From Sphingomonas donggukensis (lineage in GTDB: Bacteria; Pseudomonadota; Alphaproteobacteria; Sphingomonadales; Sphingomonadaceae), in the NCBI RefSeq assembly GCF_023674425.1, contig NZ_CP098401.1, positions 2,773,501-2,837,500 of the forward strand: 64,000 nt of DNA, written 5' to 3'. The notes beneath the pieces are model-generated. The model searched no databases. It was not told the origin of the DNA and saw nothing but the letters and a program-made list of their open reading frames with translations. Below are positions 18,049 to 25,974 of this stretch, piece after piece. Positions within the stretch are counted from its first letter, which is position 1; each line of letters opens with the position of its first letter. Position numbers and translations under genes: made by a program.

Positions 18049-18450
18049 GTGCCGCGCTATGCCACCGCCTTCGCCCGGCCAGAAGCGACCTACCGCGCCG
18101 TCGATCTCGCCGGACGCACGGGGGGAGAGGATGCCGCCGGCCTCGTCGGGCTACTCTACGGCGAAGCGGTGCGCGCGCTGCGCTCGGCGGCCTGGGCAGC
18201 CGAGAACAACCGCTACGACATCAAGAGCGAGCGCGTCACCCGCGCCATCGCGATCCTGTTCGCACTCGAAAGCGGGCTCGATTTTGAGCGTGGCGGCGAC
18301 ATCTCGAAGACGCTGTCGCGCCTCTACCAAGGCGCGCGCAGCGAAGTGGTGGAGGCGAGCATCGGCAGCGATCCGCAGCCGTTCCTGACCGTCGCCACTA
18401 CGCTCGAGGAAATCGCCGGCGCGTGGGAAGCGGCGCGCCGCCTGAGCTGA
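18049..18450 (+). CDS. fliS: Flagellin export chaperone FliS
   Basis: FliS keeps flagellin unpolymerised in the cytosol and delivers it to FlhA. The 133-aa product, starting at GTG 18049, is helical with the FliS pattern: ERVTRAIAILFALESGLDFE and SKTLSRLYQGAR. It stands immediately after fliD. Sequence identity in the family is low, so position counts for part of the evidence. This is the last gene of the flagellar block. Confidence 0.86.
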   Translation: MPRYATAFARPEATYRAVDLAGRTGGEDAAGLVGLLYGEAVRALRSAAWAAENNRYDIKSERVTRAIAILFALESGLDFERGGDISKTLSRLYQGARSEVVEASIGSDPQPFLTVATTLEEIAGAWEAARRLS

Positions 18451-18494
18451 GCCCGTGCTAGGCGCGAACGATTTTCTCCGGTAGCGCACCCGCC

Positions 18495-19043
18495 ATGAGC
18501 CAACCGCATATCGTCGCGCTCGGCGGCACCACCCGCCCGCAATCCTCCACCGGCCGCGCGCTCGCCGCCGCACTGAAAGTCGCCGAGGATCATGGCGCGC
18601 GCACGACTCTGCTGACCGGCGACGCCATCGGCTTCCCGAATTTCGAGCCCGGCTCGACTGGTGGCGAGCCGAACGTCGAGGCCTTCGTCGCGGCGCTGCG
18701 CTCCGCCGATGGGGTCATCGTCGGGTCACCCGGCTATCACGGCACCTTCTCCGGCATGGTCAAGAACGCGCTCGATTACGTCGAGCTGATGGCGGGGGAC
18801 GAGCGCCCCTATTTCCACGGCCTGCCGGTCGGGCTGATCGCCACCGCGGCAGGATGGCAGGCGGCGGTCTCGACGCTCATTGGCCTGCGCAGCGTCACCC
18901 ATGCGCTGCGCGGCTGGCCGACGCCGCTGGGGGTCGCGATCAACACCGCCGACGGGCCCGATGCGATCCCCCGCGCGCAACCGCAGATCGAGATCATGGT
19001 GGGGCAGATGTTCGCCTTTCTCGCACCGCGGGTCCGGAGCTGA
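18495..19043 (+). CDS. NADPH-dependent FMN reductase family protein
   Basis: The 182-aa product has a flavodoxin-like fold of the NADPH-dependent FMN reductase family: an N-terminal phosphate-binding region (ALGGTTRPQSSTGRALAA), the family motif VIVGSPGYHGTFSGMVKNAL near 75, and the GLPVGLIATAAG strand near 115. Such enzymes reduce FMN or quinones, or supply reduced flavin to monooxygenases. Nothing in the neighbourhood identifies the partner. It follows fliS after 44 bp but is probably a separate unit. Confidence 0.85.
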   Translation: MSQPHIVALGGTTRPQSSTGRALAAALKVAEDHGARTTLLTGDAIGFPNFEPGSTGGEPNVEAFVAALRSADGVIVGSPGYHGTFSGMVKNALDYVELMAGDERPYFHGLPVGLIATAAGWQAAVSTLIGLRSVTHALRGWPTPLGVAINTADGPDAIPRAQPQIEIMVGQMFAFLAPRVRS

Positions 19044-19057
19044 CGGTCCGCGCGCGG

Positions 19058-19072
19058 TTGACGCGGCGTTAA
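19058..19072. promoter_or_regulatory. CtrA-like box before a response regulator gene
   Basis: TTGA-N7-TTAA (19058-19061, 19069-19072), followed by CC, differs from TTAA-N7-TTAAC at one base. Its 17-bp context is nearly identical to the site at 2002-2016 (15 of 17 bases). It lies 46 bp before the start of the response regulator gene, the same distance as at the first site. Confidence 0.45.
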
Positions 19073-19118
19073 CCATGACCGCCTAGCGTCTCCGGCCATC
19101 ATGGGGAGACGGTGTGTC

Positions 19119-19613
19119 ATGGCCGGGTACAGCGACATCGAACGCAGCGGGCACGCCACGATCCTGGCGGTCGACGATCGCCCCGCCAATCTGGCCGCGC
19201 TCGGCAGGCGTCTGCGCGAAAGCGGCTACGACGTGGTCCTGATCGACGGCGGGCGCGCGGCGCTGGAACGGATCGCGCGCGGCGGGATCGATCTCGTCCT
19301 GCTCGATATGGTGATGCCCGGCCTGTCCGGCGTGGACGTGCTGGCCGAGATTCGCGCCGATCCCGAGACCCGCGACCTGCCCGTCATCATGGTCACCGCC
19401 CGCGCCGAACCGCAGGCCGCGGTCGAGGCGCTGGCCGCCGGCGCCGACGACTGGATCGCCAAGCCCTTCGCATTTGAAAGTCTCATCGCCCGCATCGCGC
19501 GCGCGCTGGCGCGGTCGGTGGCCCGGCCAACCCTGACGCCGACCGCGGATCGCGCCCGGCTGGTCGCGTCGATCCAGGCACTGCACGATCAGGTCGCGCG
19601 GCTGACCCTGTAA
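19119..19613 (+). CDS. Single-domain response regulator
   Basis: The 164-aa product is a CheY-like receiver with an extra C-terminal helix and no output domain. The acidic pair D19-D20, phospho-acceptor D63 (LVLLDMVMPG), a Thr at VTA near 90 and the Lys of AKPF near 112 are all present, so it should be phosphorylatable. I chose ATG 19119 because GGGGAGA precedes it; ATG 19101 would add six residues. The last 40 residues (LVASIQALHDQVARLTL) are not part of the receiver. No kinase is adjacent. A CtrA-like box lies upstream, so cell-cycle or motility control is possible. Confidence 0.88.
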   Translation: MAGYSDIERSGHATILAVDDRPANLAALGRRLRESGYDVVLIDGGRAALERIARGGIDLVLLDMVMPGLSGVDVLAEIRADPETRDLPVIMVTARAEPQAAVEALAAGADDWIAKPFAFESLIARIARALARSVARPTLTPTADRARLVASIQALHDQVARLTL

Positions 19614-19614
19614 T

Positions 19615-19683
19615 CCCGTTCATGCTGAGCCTGTCGAAGCACGTGTTCCGGGCACGTGCTTCGACAGGCTCAGCACGAACGGG
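19615..19683. repeat. Long palindromic repeat between convergent genes
   Basis: The left arm at 19615-19645 is mirrored at 19653-19683 with 30 of 31 positions paired and a 7-nt loop. The arms carry GCTGAGCCTGTCGAAGCACG. It lies between the stop of the response regulator gene (plus) and the stop of the transporter gene (minus), so it may end both transcripts. The core GAGCCTGTCGAA resembles GAGCTTGTCGAG in the element at 6448-6550. Confidence 0.88.
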
Positions 19684-19713
19684 GGATAATGGGCCCCGGC
19701 TTCCACCCCAGTC

Positions 19714-20661
19714 CTACCGCGTCCAGTGCTGCCGCACGAAATAGCCCGTTACGCCCAGCCCGATCACCACGCACAGCGCCACGATCGCGTCGAACGCCCA
19801 CGGCTCCTTCGCAAACCACAGCCCGTCGACGTTCATGCCGTACAGACCGGTCAGGAAGGTGAGCGGCAGGAACACCATCGCCGCGATCGCGATCACCAGG
19901 CTGCGCTGGTCGATCAGCTCGCCGCGCAGGTCGGTCAGGGTCTCGTGCATCAGCCCGGCGCGTTCGCGGATCGATTCGACTTCCTCCGCCATGCGCGCGG
20001 CGCGGTCGGCGGCGGAGGACAAATGGAGCCGGTCGTCGTCGTGCAGCCAGTCGGCGGGCAGCGCGGCGAGCTTTTCGAGCGCGGCGCGCTGCGGGAACAG
20101 GAAGCGGCGATATCCGATCGCCTCGATCCGCACATGGTTGACCTTGCGGCGCAGTTCGAAGGCGTGATGCGCGTCAAGCCGGCTCTCGCAATCGTCCAGC
20201 TCGTCGCCCAGATCGGCGACGACGGGGTCCAGCTCCTCGGTGATCGCGCTGGCGAATTCGGCGATCAAATCGCCGGGGTCGGCGATGGTGCCGGTCTTGA
20301 TCTCCGCCTTCACCGCCTCCAGCGCGTCGAGCGGCTTGCGCGTCACCGAGAAAACGAATCCGGCGCGCGCGAACAGCCGCACCGATGCCAGCATGTCGCT
20401 GCCGAGCTTCTCCTGCGACAGGCCGCGCAGGTTCAGCAGCGCACCATCGCCCATCGCGGTGCAGCGGGGCCGCGTCTCGGCGGCGGTCAACCCCTCGATC
20501 GCGTAATCGGGCAGGCCGGCAGTGTCGGCCAGCCAATCCTTCGCCTCGCCGTCGGACACGCACAGGTGGATCCACACCAGATCGGCCTGCTCGGCGGGCG
20601 CGGTCTTCAGCGGGATGTCGCGAGCAACCCCCTTGGTCACGGCAACGGCGAAACCGCTCAT
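19714..20661 (-). CDS. zntB: CorA/ZntB family divalent-cation transporter
   Basis: The 315-aa product starts at ATG 20661 behind GGAGGA. It has a large soluble N-terminal funnel domain and two C-terminal membrane helices with the family signature GMN (FLTGLYGMNVDGLWF) near residue 280. The aromatic/acidic residues after GMN and the short tail (YFVRQHWTR) fit the ZntB branch rather than classical CorA. ZntB transports zinc, in work on enterobacterial members by proton-coupled uptake. The start overlaps the end of the siroheme-like gene by 4 bp, so they are probably co-transcribed. Confidence 0.85.
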   Translation of the reverse strand: MSGFAVAVTKGVARDIPLKTAPAEQADLVWIHLCVSDGEAKDWLADTAGLPDYAIEGLTAAETRPRCTAMGDGALLNLRGLSQEKLGSDMLASVRLFARAGFVFSVTRKPLDALEAVKAEIKTGTIADPGDLIAEFASAITEELDPVVADLGDELDDCESRLDAHHAFELRRKVNHVRIEAIGYRRFLFPQRAALEKLAALPADWLHDDDRLHLSSAADRAARMAEEVESIRERAGLMHETLTDLRGELIDQRSLVIAIAAMVFLPLTFLTGLYGMNVDGLWFAKEPWAFDAIVALCVVIGLGVTGYFVRQHWTR

Positions 20662-21410
20662 CGGCGATCCTCCAGATGGACGATGATACCCGGCGGCAAC
20701 TCGGCGGGCGGGCTGCCAGCGATCCGCACCGCATCCGCGCGCGCGCGGTCGAGGATGGCGGCGGCGATGCCGGGCGCGTGATAGACGCGGTCGGCCTGCG
20801 CGAGCGCGCGGGCGGCGGCGAGGGTCAGTTGGTCGGGATCGGGTGAGGTGATCGCGAACACCGCCAGCCGCGCGGGCGCCGCCTCCGCCCCGGCCAGCCA
20901 GCCTTCGACATCGCCATCCCCGGCCAGCGGATCGAGCACCCCGCCGGGCGCCAGCGCCGCCCCGATCGCCCGCCGCCGCTCGCCGCCGTCGGGATAGCGC
21001 GCGCGGATACGCTCGCGCGCGGCATGAAGCGCGCGTGCCAGTGCTCCGAGGTCCGCCGGCAACCACGCCTCGATCCGCTGGCGTAGCGCCGCCGCCAGCC
21101 CCGCCGAGACACCCCCGGTCCCGACCGCGACGATCACGTCACCCCGCTCGACGATCGCGGGCAGGGTGAAGTCGCAAAGATCGGGCCGATCGACCGCGTT
21201 CACCAGCACGCCCCGCGCCTTCAGCCGCGCGACCGCCCCCTCGTCATCCACCACGATCGCCAGCGCAGCCTGCGCATCCTCGCCCACCACGACCGCGCCG
21301 GCCCGCTCCAGCAACCGCCGCTTCGCCGCCGCCATCTCGCCCGTGCCGATCAAGATCACCGGTCGCCCGCGCAGGCGCATGAAGATCGGCAGGCTGGCGA
21401 GGCTGCTCAC
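20658..21410 (-). CDS. Siroheme synthase-like protein with truncated methyltransferase domain
   Basis: Residues 1-165 match the CysG N-terminal (Met8-like) precorrin-2 dehydrogenase/ferrochelatase module: nucleotide-binding GRPVILIGTGEMAAAKRRLL, the catalytic Asp in NAVDRPDLCDF, and VAVGTGGVSAGLAAALRQRI. The last 70 residues (ITSPDPDQLTLAAARALAQA, then DRVYHAPGI) resemble only the first part of the SUMT methyltransferase domain, which normally runs another 170 residues. So the protein cannot make precorrin-2 itself. The start GTG 21410 overlaps the lysA stop (GTGA); ATG 21380 is an alternative. Downstream it overlaps the transporter gene by 4 bp. Confidence 0.78.
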   Translation of the reverse strand: MSSLASLPIFMRLRGRPVILIGTGEMAAAKRRLLERAGAVVVGEDAQAALAIVVDDEGAVARLKARGVLVNAVDRPDLCDFTLPAIVERGDVIVAVGTGGVSAGLAAALRQRIEAWLPADLGALARALHAARERIRARYPDGGERRRAIGAALAPGGVLDPLAGDGDVEGWLAGAEAAPARLAVFAITSPDPDQLTLAAARALAQADRVYHAPGIAAAILDRARADAVRIAGSPPAELPPGIIVHLEDRR

Positions 21411-22663
21411 AGCCAGTCCGGCACCCGCTCCGCGGCCATGATCGTGCCCGGATCGATGCGGTCGGCGACCACCGCGAACCGGTCGCCGTCGACCAGCACT
21501 TCGGGCACCAGCGCGCGGCTGTTGTAGGTCGATGCCATCGTCGCGCCGTACGCGCCGGCGGTGCGGAACACCGCAAGGTCGCCCGACGCCACCGCGTCGA
21601 TCTCGCGGTGCATCGCGAAGGTGTCGCCGCTCTCGCACACCGGCCCGGCGATGTTCGCGGTCATCCGCTCGCCATTGGGGCGCACGGCGGCGAAATCGTG
21701 GAAGGCATCGTACAGCGCGGGACGGGCGAGGTCGTTCATCGCCGCATCGACGATCACCCAGGGGTCGCCGACGCCCGGCTTCACCCAGATCACCTTCGTC
21801 GCCAGCACGCCCGCATTGCCGGCGATGACGCGGCCGGGCTCGAACATCAGCGTGACGCCCCAGTCCTTGGTCACCCGCGCCACCATCGCGCCGAGTTCCG
21901 CGGGGGTCGGGAACACATCGCCGTGGCGGTACGGCACGCCGAGACCGCCGCCCAGATCGACGTGCGTGATCGTGTGGCCGGCGCCGCGCAGTTCGGCGAC
22001 CAGCTCGCCGACGCGCGCGTACGCGCGCTCGAGCGGTGCAAGGCTCTGCAACTGGCTGCCGATGTGGATCGCGACCCCGCGCAGGTTCAAGCCCGCCAAC
22101 CCCGACAGCCGCGCGAAGATGCCCGCCGCATCGCTGATCGCGACGCCGAACTTATTCTCGGCCTTGCCGGTCGAGATCTTGGCATGGGTGCCCGCATCGA
22201 CGTCCGGATTGACGCGCAGCACTGCCGGCGCGGTCAGCCCGCGTTCGGCGGCGAGGCGGGCGAGGACATGGCCCTCCTCCTCCAGCTCCAGGTTGAACTG
22301 GCCGATCCCGGCCTCCAGCGCGGCGACCAGCTCGTCCTCGGTCTTGCCTACCCCTGAAAACACGATGTCGGCGGGCGGCATTCCGGCGGCGATCGCGCGG
22401 CGCATCTCGCCCCCGGATACAACGTCCGCGCCATAGCCTTCGTTCGCGAGCACGCGCAGTACGGCCAGGTTCGGATTGGCCTTGATAGCATAGGCCAGGT
22501 GGACGTCGCCGGCCTGCTCCAGCCCCTCGCGGAATACCTGCGCATGCCGCGCGAACGTGCCGCGCGAATAGATGTACACCGGCGTGCCGACGGCTTCCGC
22601 GATTACGCGGACGGGGACGTCCTCGACGTGCAGTTCGCCGTCGCGGTAGTGGAAATGGTCCAT
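21407..22663 (-). CDS. lysA: Diaminopimelate decarboxylase
   Basis: LysA decarboxylates meso-diaminopimelate to L-lysine with PLP. The 418-aa product has the Schiff-base lysine K61 in YAIKANPN, the Gly-rich PLP phosphate-binding stretch DLGGGLGVPY near 240, and the C-terminal ACESGD-like motif read as PVCESGDTF with the catalytic Cys near 340. Length is normal. It lies 19 bp after a small lipoprotein gene and behind argH, an arrangement frequently seen in alphaproteobacteria. Confidence 0.96.
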   Translation of the reverse strand: MDHFHYRDGELHVEDVPVRVIAEAVGTPVYIYSRGTFARHAQVFREGLEQAGDVHLAYAIKANPNLAVLRVLANEGYGADVVSGGEMRRAIAAGMPPADIVFSGVGKTEDELVAALEAGIGQFNLELEEEGHVLARLAAERGLTAPAVLRVNPDVDAGTHAKISTGKAENKFGVAISDAAGIFARLSGLAGLNLRGVAIHIGSQLQSLAPLERAYARVGELVAELRGAGHTITHVDLGGGLGVPYRHGDVFPTPAELGAMVARVTKDWGVTLMFEPGRVIAGNAGVLATKVIWVKPGVGDPWVIVDAAMNDLARPALYDAFHDFAAVRPNGERMTANIAGPVCESGDTFAMHREIDAVASGDLAVFRTAGAYGATMASTYNSRALVPEVLVDGDRFAVVADRIDPGTIMAAERVPDWL

Positions 22664-22682
22664 CGAAGCCGGGTTTTTCGTA

Positions 22683-22919
22683 TCAGTTGGGCGGAAGGTC
22701 GAAATCGTCGCGGCTGCGCTGTTCGCTCGATTTCAGCAGCTCGTCGCTGCGCAGCGGGCGTGCCTGCGTGGAGGGCGTCAGCAGCTGCGTCGCGGTCGGC
22801 GTGGCGGGCGCGCCGTACGGCTTGACGGGCAGCGACACGCCCTTGGGCGGCTTCAGCTCGCCGCGACCGCCGCAGGCCGCCAGCGTCAGGAGCAACAGGG
22901 CGGGACCGAGCTTTCTCAT
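22683..22919 (-). CDS. lptM: Small lipoprotein, LptM-like
   Basis: The 78-aa product has a lipoprotein signal with lipobox LTLAACGG (Cys near 20) followed by [11 protein letters not shown], comparable with the Cys-Gly-x-x-G-x-L-x-x-P start of LptM (YifL), which helps LptD mature in the outer membrane. The rest is Pro/Ser/Thr rich and disordered-looking, ending DDFDLPPN. It sits between argH and lysA with an ATGA overlap to argH. E. coli yifL also lies beside a lysine-pathway gene (dapF). The family assignment is by resemblance and context only. Confidence 0.7.
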   Translation of the reverse strand: MRKLGPALLLLTLAACGGRGELKPPKGVSLPVKPYGAPATPTATQLLTPSTQARPLRSDELLKSSEQRSRDDFDLPPN

Positions 22920-24310
22920 GCTTCCTCCTCGCGCATCCGGCGCGCCGCGGCAATGGCGGCGCGCACCCGCACCGGCGCGGTGCCGCCGAAACTGGTACGG
23001 CTGGCGACCGAGGCGTCGACGGTCAGTACGCCGTACACGCGGTCGTCGATGCGCGCGTCGATCGCTTGCAGGTCGGCGAGCGGCACCTGGTCGAGCTTGC
23101 ACCCCAGCGCCTCGGCCCGCGCCACCGCGCGGCCGGTGATGTGGTGCGCCTCGCGGAACGGAATCCCGCCCTCGCGCACCAGCCAGTCGGCCAGGTCGGT
23201 GGCGGTGGCGAAGCCGGCCTCGGCCACGCCGCGCATCCGCTCGGTCCGGAACGTCGCGCTCTCGACCATGCCGGTCATCGCCGCGATCGACAGCGCCAGC
23301 AGGCCGTGCGCCTCGAACACCGGCGGCTTGTCGTCCTGCATGTCCTTTGAGTAGGCGAGCGGAAGGCCCTTCATCGTAATCATCAGCCCGGTGGCGAGGC
23401 CGATGATGCGCCCGCTGTGCCCGCGCACCAGTTCGGCGGCGTCGGGGTTGCGCTTCTGCGGCATGATCGAGCTGCCGGTCGACCATTGGTCGGAAAGCGC
23501 GACGAACCCGAACGGCTGCGACGCCCACAGCACGAATTCCTCGGCCAGCCGCGACAAGTGCAGCGCGCACTGGCTGGCCGCGGTCAGATATTCGATCGCG
23601 AAGTCGCGGTCGCTCACCGCATCCAGGCTGTTGGTGGTCGGCGCATCGAACCCCAGCGTCGCGGCGGTCGCATCGCGGTCGAGCAGGAAGCCGGTGCCGG
23701 CCAGCGCCGCGCTGCCGAGCGGACACAGGTTCAGCCGCGCCCGCGCATCGCTAAACCGCCCGCGGTCGCGCGCGATCATGTCGTGATACGCCATCAGATG
23801 ATGGCCCAGCGTCACCGGCTGCGCGCTCTGCAAATGGGTGAATCCCGGCATCACCGCATCGGCGTGCTCGTCGGCGCGGGCGATCAGCGCGTCCTGGAAC
23901 GCGCCCAGCGCCGCGATCGTCTGGTCGATCGCGTCGCGCACCCACAGCTTGAAGTCGGTCGCGACCTGGTCGTTGCGGCTACGCGCGGTGTGGAGGCGCC
24001 CGGCGACCGGCCCGATCCGCTCGGCCAGCCGCGCCTCGGTCAGCATGTGGATGTCCTCCAGCGCCAGATCCTCGGGCACGCCGTTCGCGGCATAGTCCGC
24101 CGCGACCTCTTCCAGCCCGTCGGTGATCGTCGCGGCATCCTCCGCCGACACGATTCCCTGCGCCGCCAGCATCGCGACATGCGCCTTCGATCCGGCGATG
24201 TCCTGCGCCCACATTTGCTTGTCGAACGGGATCGATGCATTGATCGCGCGCATCACCGCGGACGGCCCCTCGGCGAACCGCCCACCCCACATGCTGTTGG
24301 AGGAATTCAT
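22916..24310 (-). CDS. argH: Argininosuccinate lyase
   Basis: ArgH splits argininosuccinate into arginine and fumarate. The product is 464 aa with [14 protein letters not shown] near the N-terminus, [20 protein letters not shown] near 110 and the fumarase/aspartase signature [12 protein letters not shown] near 280. I take ATG 24310 as start ([10 protein letters not shown]); ATG 24292 directly before WGGRF is equally possible, and neither has a good ribosome site. At 24310 the start shares the CATG palindrome with the divergent thioredoxin gene. The stop overlaps the lipoprotein gene as ATGA. Confidence 0.94.
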   Translation of the reverse strand: MNSSNSMWGGRFAEGPSAVMRAINASIPFDKQMWAQDIAGSKAHVAMLAAQGIVSAEDAATITDGLEEVAADYAANGVPEDLALEDIHMLTEARLAERIGPVAGRLHTARSRNDQVATDFKLWVRDAIDQTIAALGAFQDALIARADEHADAVMPGFTHLQSAQPVTLGHHLMAYHDMIARDRGRFSDARARLNLCPLGSAALAGTGFLLDRDATAATLGFDAPTTNSLDAVSDRDFAIEYLTAASQCALHLSRLAEEFVLWASQPFGFVALSDQWSTGSSIMPQKRNPDAAELVRGHSGRIIGLATGLMITMKGLPLAYSKDMQDDKPPVFEAHGLLALSIAAMTGMVESATFRTERMRGVAEAGFATATDLADWLVREGGIPFREAHHITGRAVARAEALGCKLDQVPLADLQAIDARIDDRVYGVLTVDASVASRTSFGGTAPVRVRAAIAAARRMREEEA

Positions 24311-24911
24311 GCGCTCGACGATCGTCCCGGTCCTTCTGTGTGCCCTGCTGGCCGGCGGCTGCGATAGGCAATCGGCGCCGGGCTCGCAAGGCAACGTGCT
24401 GGACGCAGCCAACGTCGCCAGCGCCGACGAAGTCCAGCCCGACGAGGCGACCGCCGGCCCCGCCGCGCCCAAGGCCGGGACGTTCGATGCGAGCCACAAG
24501 GGCGAAGCGGCGCCGGCGCACGCCTTCGCCGACCCGTCCGGCGCCACGAAGACGCTCGCCGATTTCCGCGGCAACCCGGTGCTGGTCAACCTGTGGGCGA
24601 CGTGGTGCATCCCCTGCATCCGCGAACTTCCGACCCTCGACGCACTCGCCGCGCGGGAAGGCGGCAAGCTCCAGGTCGTGCTGCTCAGCCAGGACACCGA
24701 CGCATCGAAGGTCGCGCCGTTCGTCGCCAAGCGCGGACTGAAGGCGGCAACCGCCTATACCGATGCAAAGATGGCGTGGCTCCCCAGCGTCACCGCGACG
24801 CTGCCGACGACGATCCTTTACGATGCCGCCGGCAAGGAAGTGTGGCGCGTGGTCGGTGACCGCGACTGGTCGGGCGAGGAAGCGGCGGAGGCGATCGCGA
24901 CGGCGCAGTAG
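24309..24911 (+). CDS. TlpA/ResA-like thioredoxin lipoprotein
   Basis: The 200-aa product begins with a lipoprotein signal ([12 protein letters not shown], Cys near 18), a disordered linker to about residue 65, and a thioredoxin domain with active site W99-C-I-P-C103 and the cis-Pro in LPTTILY. It should face the periplasm, anchored to a membrane, and reduce disulfides, for example in cytochrome c maturation or redox defence. A near-perfect GGAGG lies 5 bp before ATG 24309. Its start codon overlaps that of argH on the other strand, so its ribosome site lies inside the argH 5' end. Confidence 0.9.
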   Translation: MRSTIVPVLLCALLAGGCDRQSAPGSQGNVLDAANVASADEVQPDEATAGPAAPKAGTFDASHKGEAAPAHAFADPSGATKTLADFRGNPVLVNLWATWCIPCIRELPTLDALAAREGGKLQVVLLSQDTDASKVAPFVAKRGLKAATAYTDAKMAWLPSVTATLPTTILYDAAGKEVWRVVGDRDWSGEEAAEAIATAQ

Positions 24912-24943
24912 CTCGCCATCCGGATACCGCGACACCCCTCCGT

Positions 24944-24978
24944 CTGGCTAAAGCCAGCCACCTCCCCTTCAGGGGAGG
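24944..24978. repeat. Double hairpin in the 24912-25228 spacer
   Basis: CTGGCT-AA-AGCCAG (24944-24957) is followed by CCTCCCC-TTCA-GGGGAGG (24961-24978). They resemble the GC-rich dispersed hairpins common in sphingomonad spacers and may end the thioredoxin transcript. Apart from this and the hairpin at 25171-25206, the 317-bp spacer shows no gene. Confidence 0.6.
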
Positions 24979-25170
24979 ATTGCAGCGGCGCTGGCCCCCG
25001 CCCAATCGAAAGCGTCAGCACACAGGCCTCACGATGAAGCCCCCGCTCCCCGGATCACCCCACCCCAAACAAACGCTGTCCTACACCGCCGCCATCTGGT
25101 TCACTCGACCGATGGTCCCAGCCAGTCCCCGATTCGACCGGCCCCGCGCACCCCGTCCCCAGACCTCGCC

Positions 25171-25206
25171 GAAAGTTCCCATACCACCCCGTTTCACGGA
25201 ACTTTC
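25171..25206. terminator. Possible bidirectional terminator between convergent genes
   Basis: GAAAGTTCC (25171-25179) and GGAACTTTC (25198-25206) are perfect inverted arms around an 18-nt loop. The element lies just beyond the stop of the cyclophilin gene (minus) and downstream of the thioredoxin gene (plus). No strong U-run is present, so function is uncertain. Confidence 0.4.
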
Positions 25207-25228
25207 CGAACCTTCGCCGGACCCGACC

Positions 25229-25864
25229 TTACAGCCGCCGCGCGGTCAGGATCTTGACGGTCGGCTCCAGCATCTGGCCCTTCATCACCCCCTCGCCCCT
25301 GGTGGGGGAGGTGGGCGAGGCCAGGATCGCTTTCACCACGTCCATCCCCTCGACGACATGGCCGAACGCGGCGAAGCCGGGATCGGTCGGCGATGCGTCC
25401 AGGCCGGTCATGTCGCCGACCATGATCGAGAAGTCGGCGGTCGCGCTGCCGGGCGCATTGCGCGCCATCGATATCGCGCCTTCGCTGTGGTGGATGCCGG
25501 TGAGGCTCGTCGGCTCGTGCCTGATCGGCGGGAACAGCTTCGGCGTCTCGCGCACCCCCGCCTGGATCAGCCCGCCGCCCCATGACACCTTCATCGCGCG
25601 GTAGAAGGCGATGCCGTCGAACCGCTTCGCATCGACGTAGCGCAGGAAATTGGCGGTGGTGACCGGCGCGCGCTCCTTTTCCAGCGCCAGCACGATCGGC
25701 CCCTTGGTCGTCGTCAGCCGCACCATCACCAGCGCAGGCTGCGGCTGCGGTGCCAGTGGCGCGGGCGCCGCGATCGGAGCGGGCGGCGTGGCCGGCGGAA
25801 CGGGCGGGGCAGTCTGGGCGGTCAGCACCAGCACCGCTGCGATCGAGGCGAGTCGGCGGATCAT
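25229..25864 (-). CDS. Periplasmic cyclophilin-type peptidyl-prolyl isomerase
   Basis: The 211-aa product has a signal peptide (to about residue 17), a Pro/Ala-rich linker (about 18-45), and a bacterial cyclophilin domain from about 48. The domain has GPIVLALEKERAPVTTANFL, FDGIAFYRAM, GLIQAGVRET and ISMARNAPGSATADFSIMVG. It catalyses cis-trans isomerisation of Xaa-Pro bonds, probably in the periplasm. The catalytic Arg of the F-x-R motif (FYRAM) is present, whereas the following segment is shorter than in PpiA. Confidence 0.92.
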   Translation of the reverse strand: MIRRLASIAAVLVLTAQTAPPVPPATPPAPIAAPAPLAPQPQPALVMVRLTTTKGPIVLALEKERAPVTTANFLRYVDAKRFDGIAFYRAMKVSWGGGLIQAGVRETPKLFPPIRHEPTSLTGIHHSEGAISMARNAPGSATADFSIMVGDMTGLDASPTDPGFAAFGHVVEGMDVVKAILASPTSPTRGEGVMKGQMLEPTVKILTARRL

Positions 25865-25974
25865 GTGTCCCAGCCTAGTGCGCCGCCGCCGTTAGCGGAA
25901 GCGATGCATCGGCTTCTGGCGGCGCGCATCTTGCTGTACACTCGTCGCAGCGCACCTCGCGCGGGGCAGGGCAC

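Noticed and set aside
24980-25585. Open frame across the spacer and cyclophilin gene
   Set aside because: Pro/Arg-rich, without domain, and it lies opposite a well-supported cyclophilin gene.
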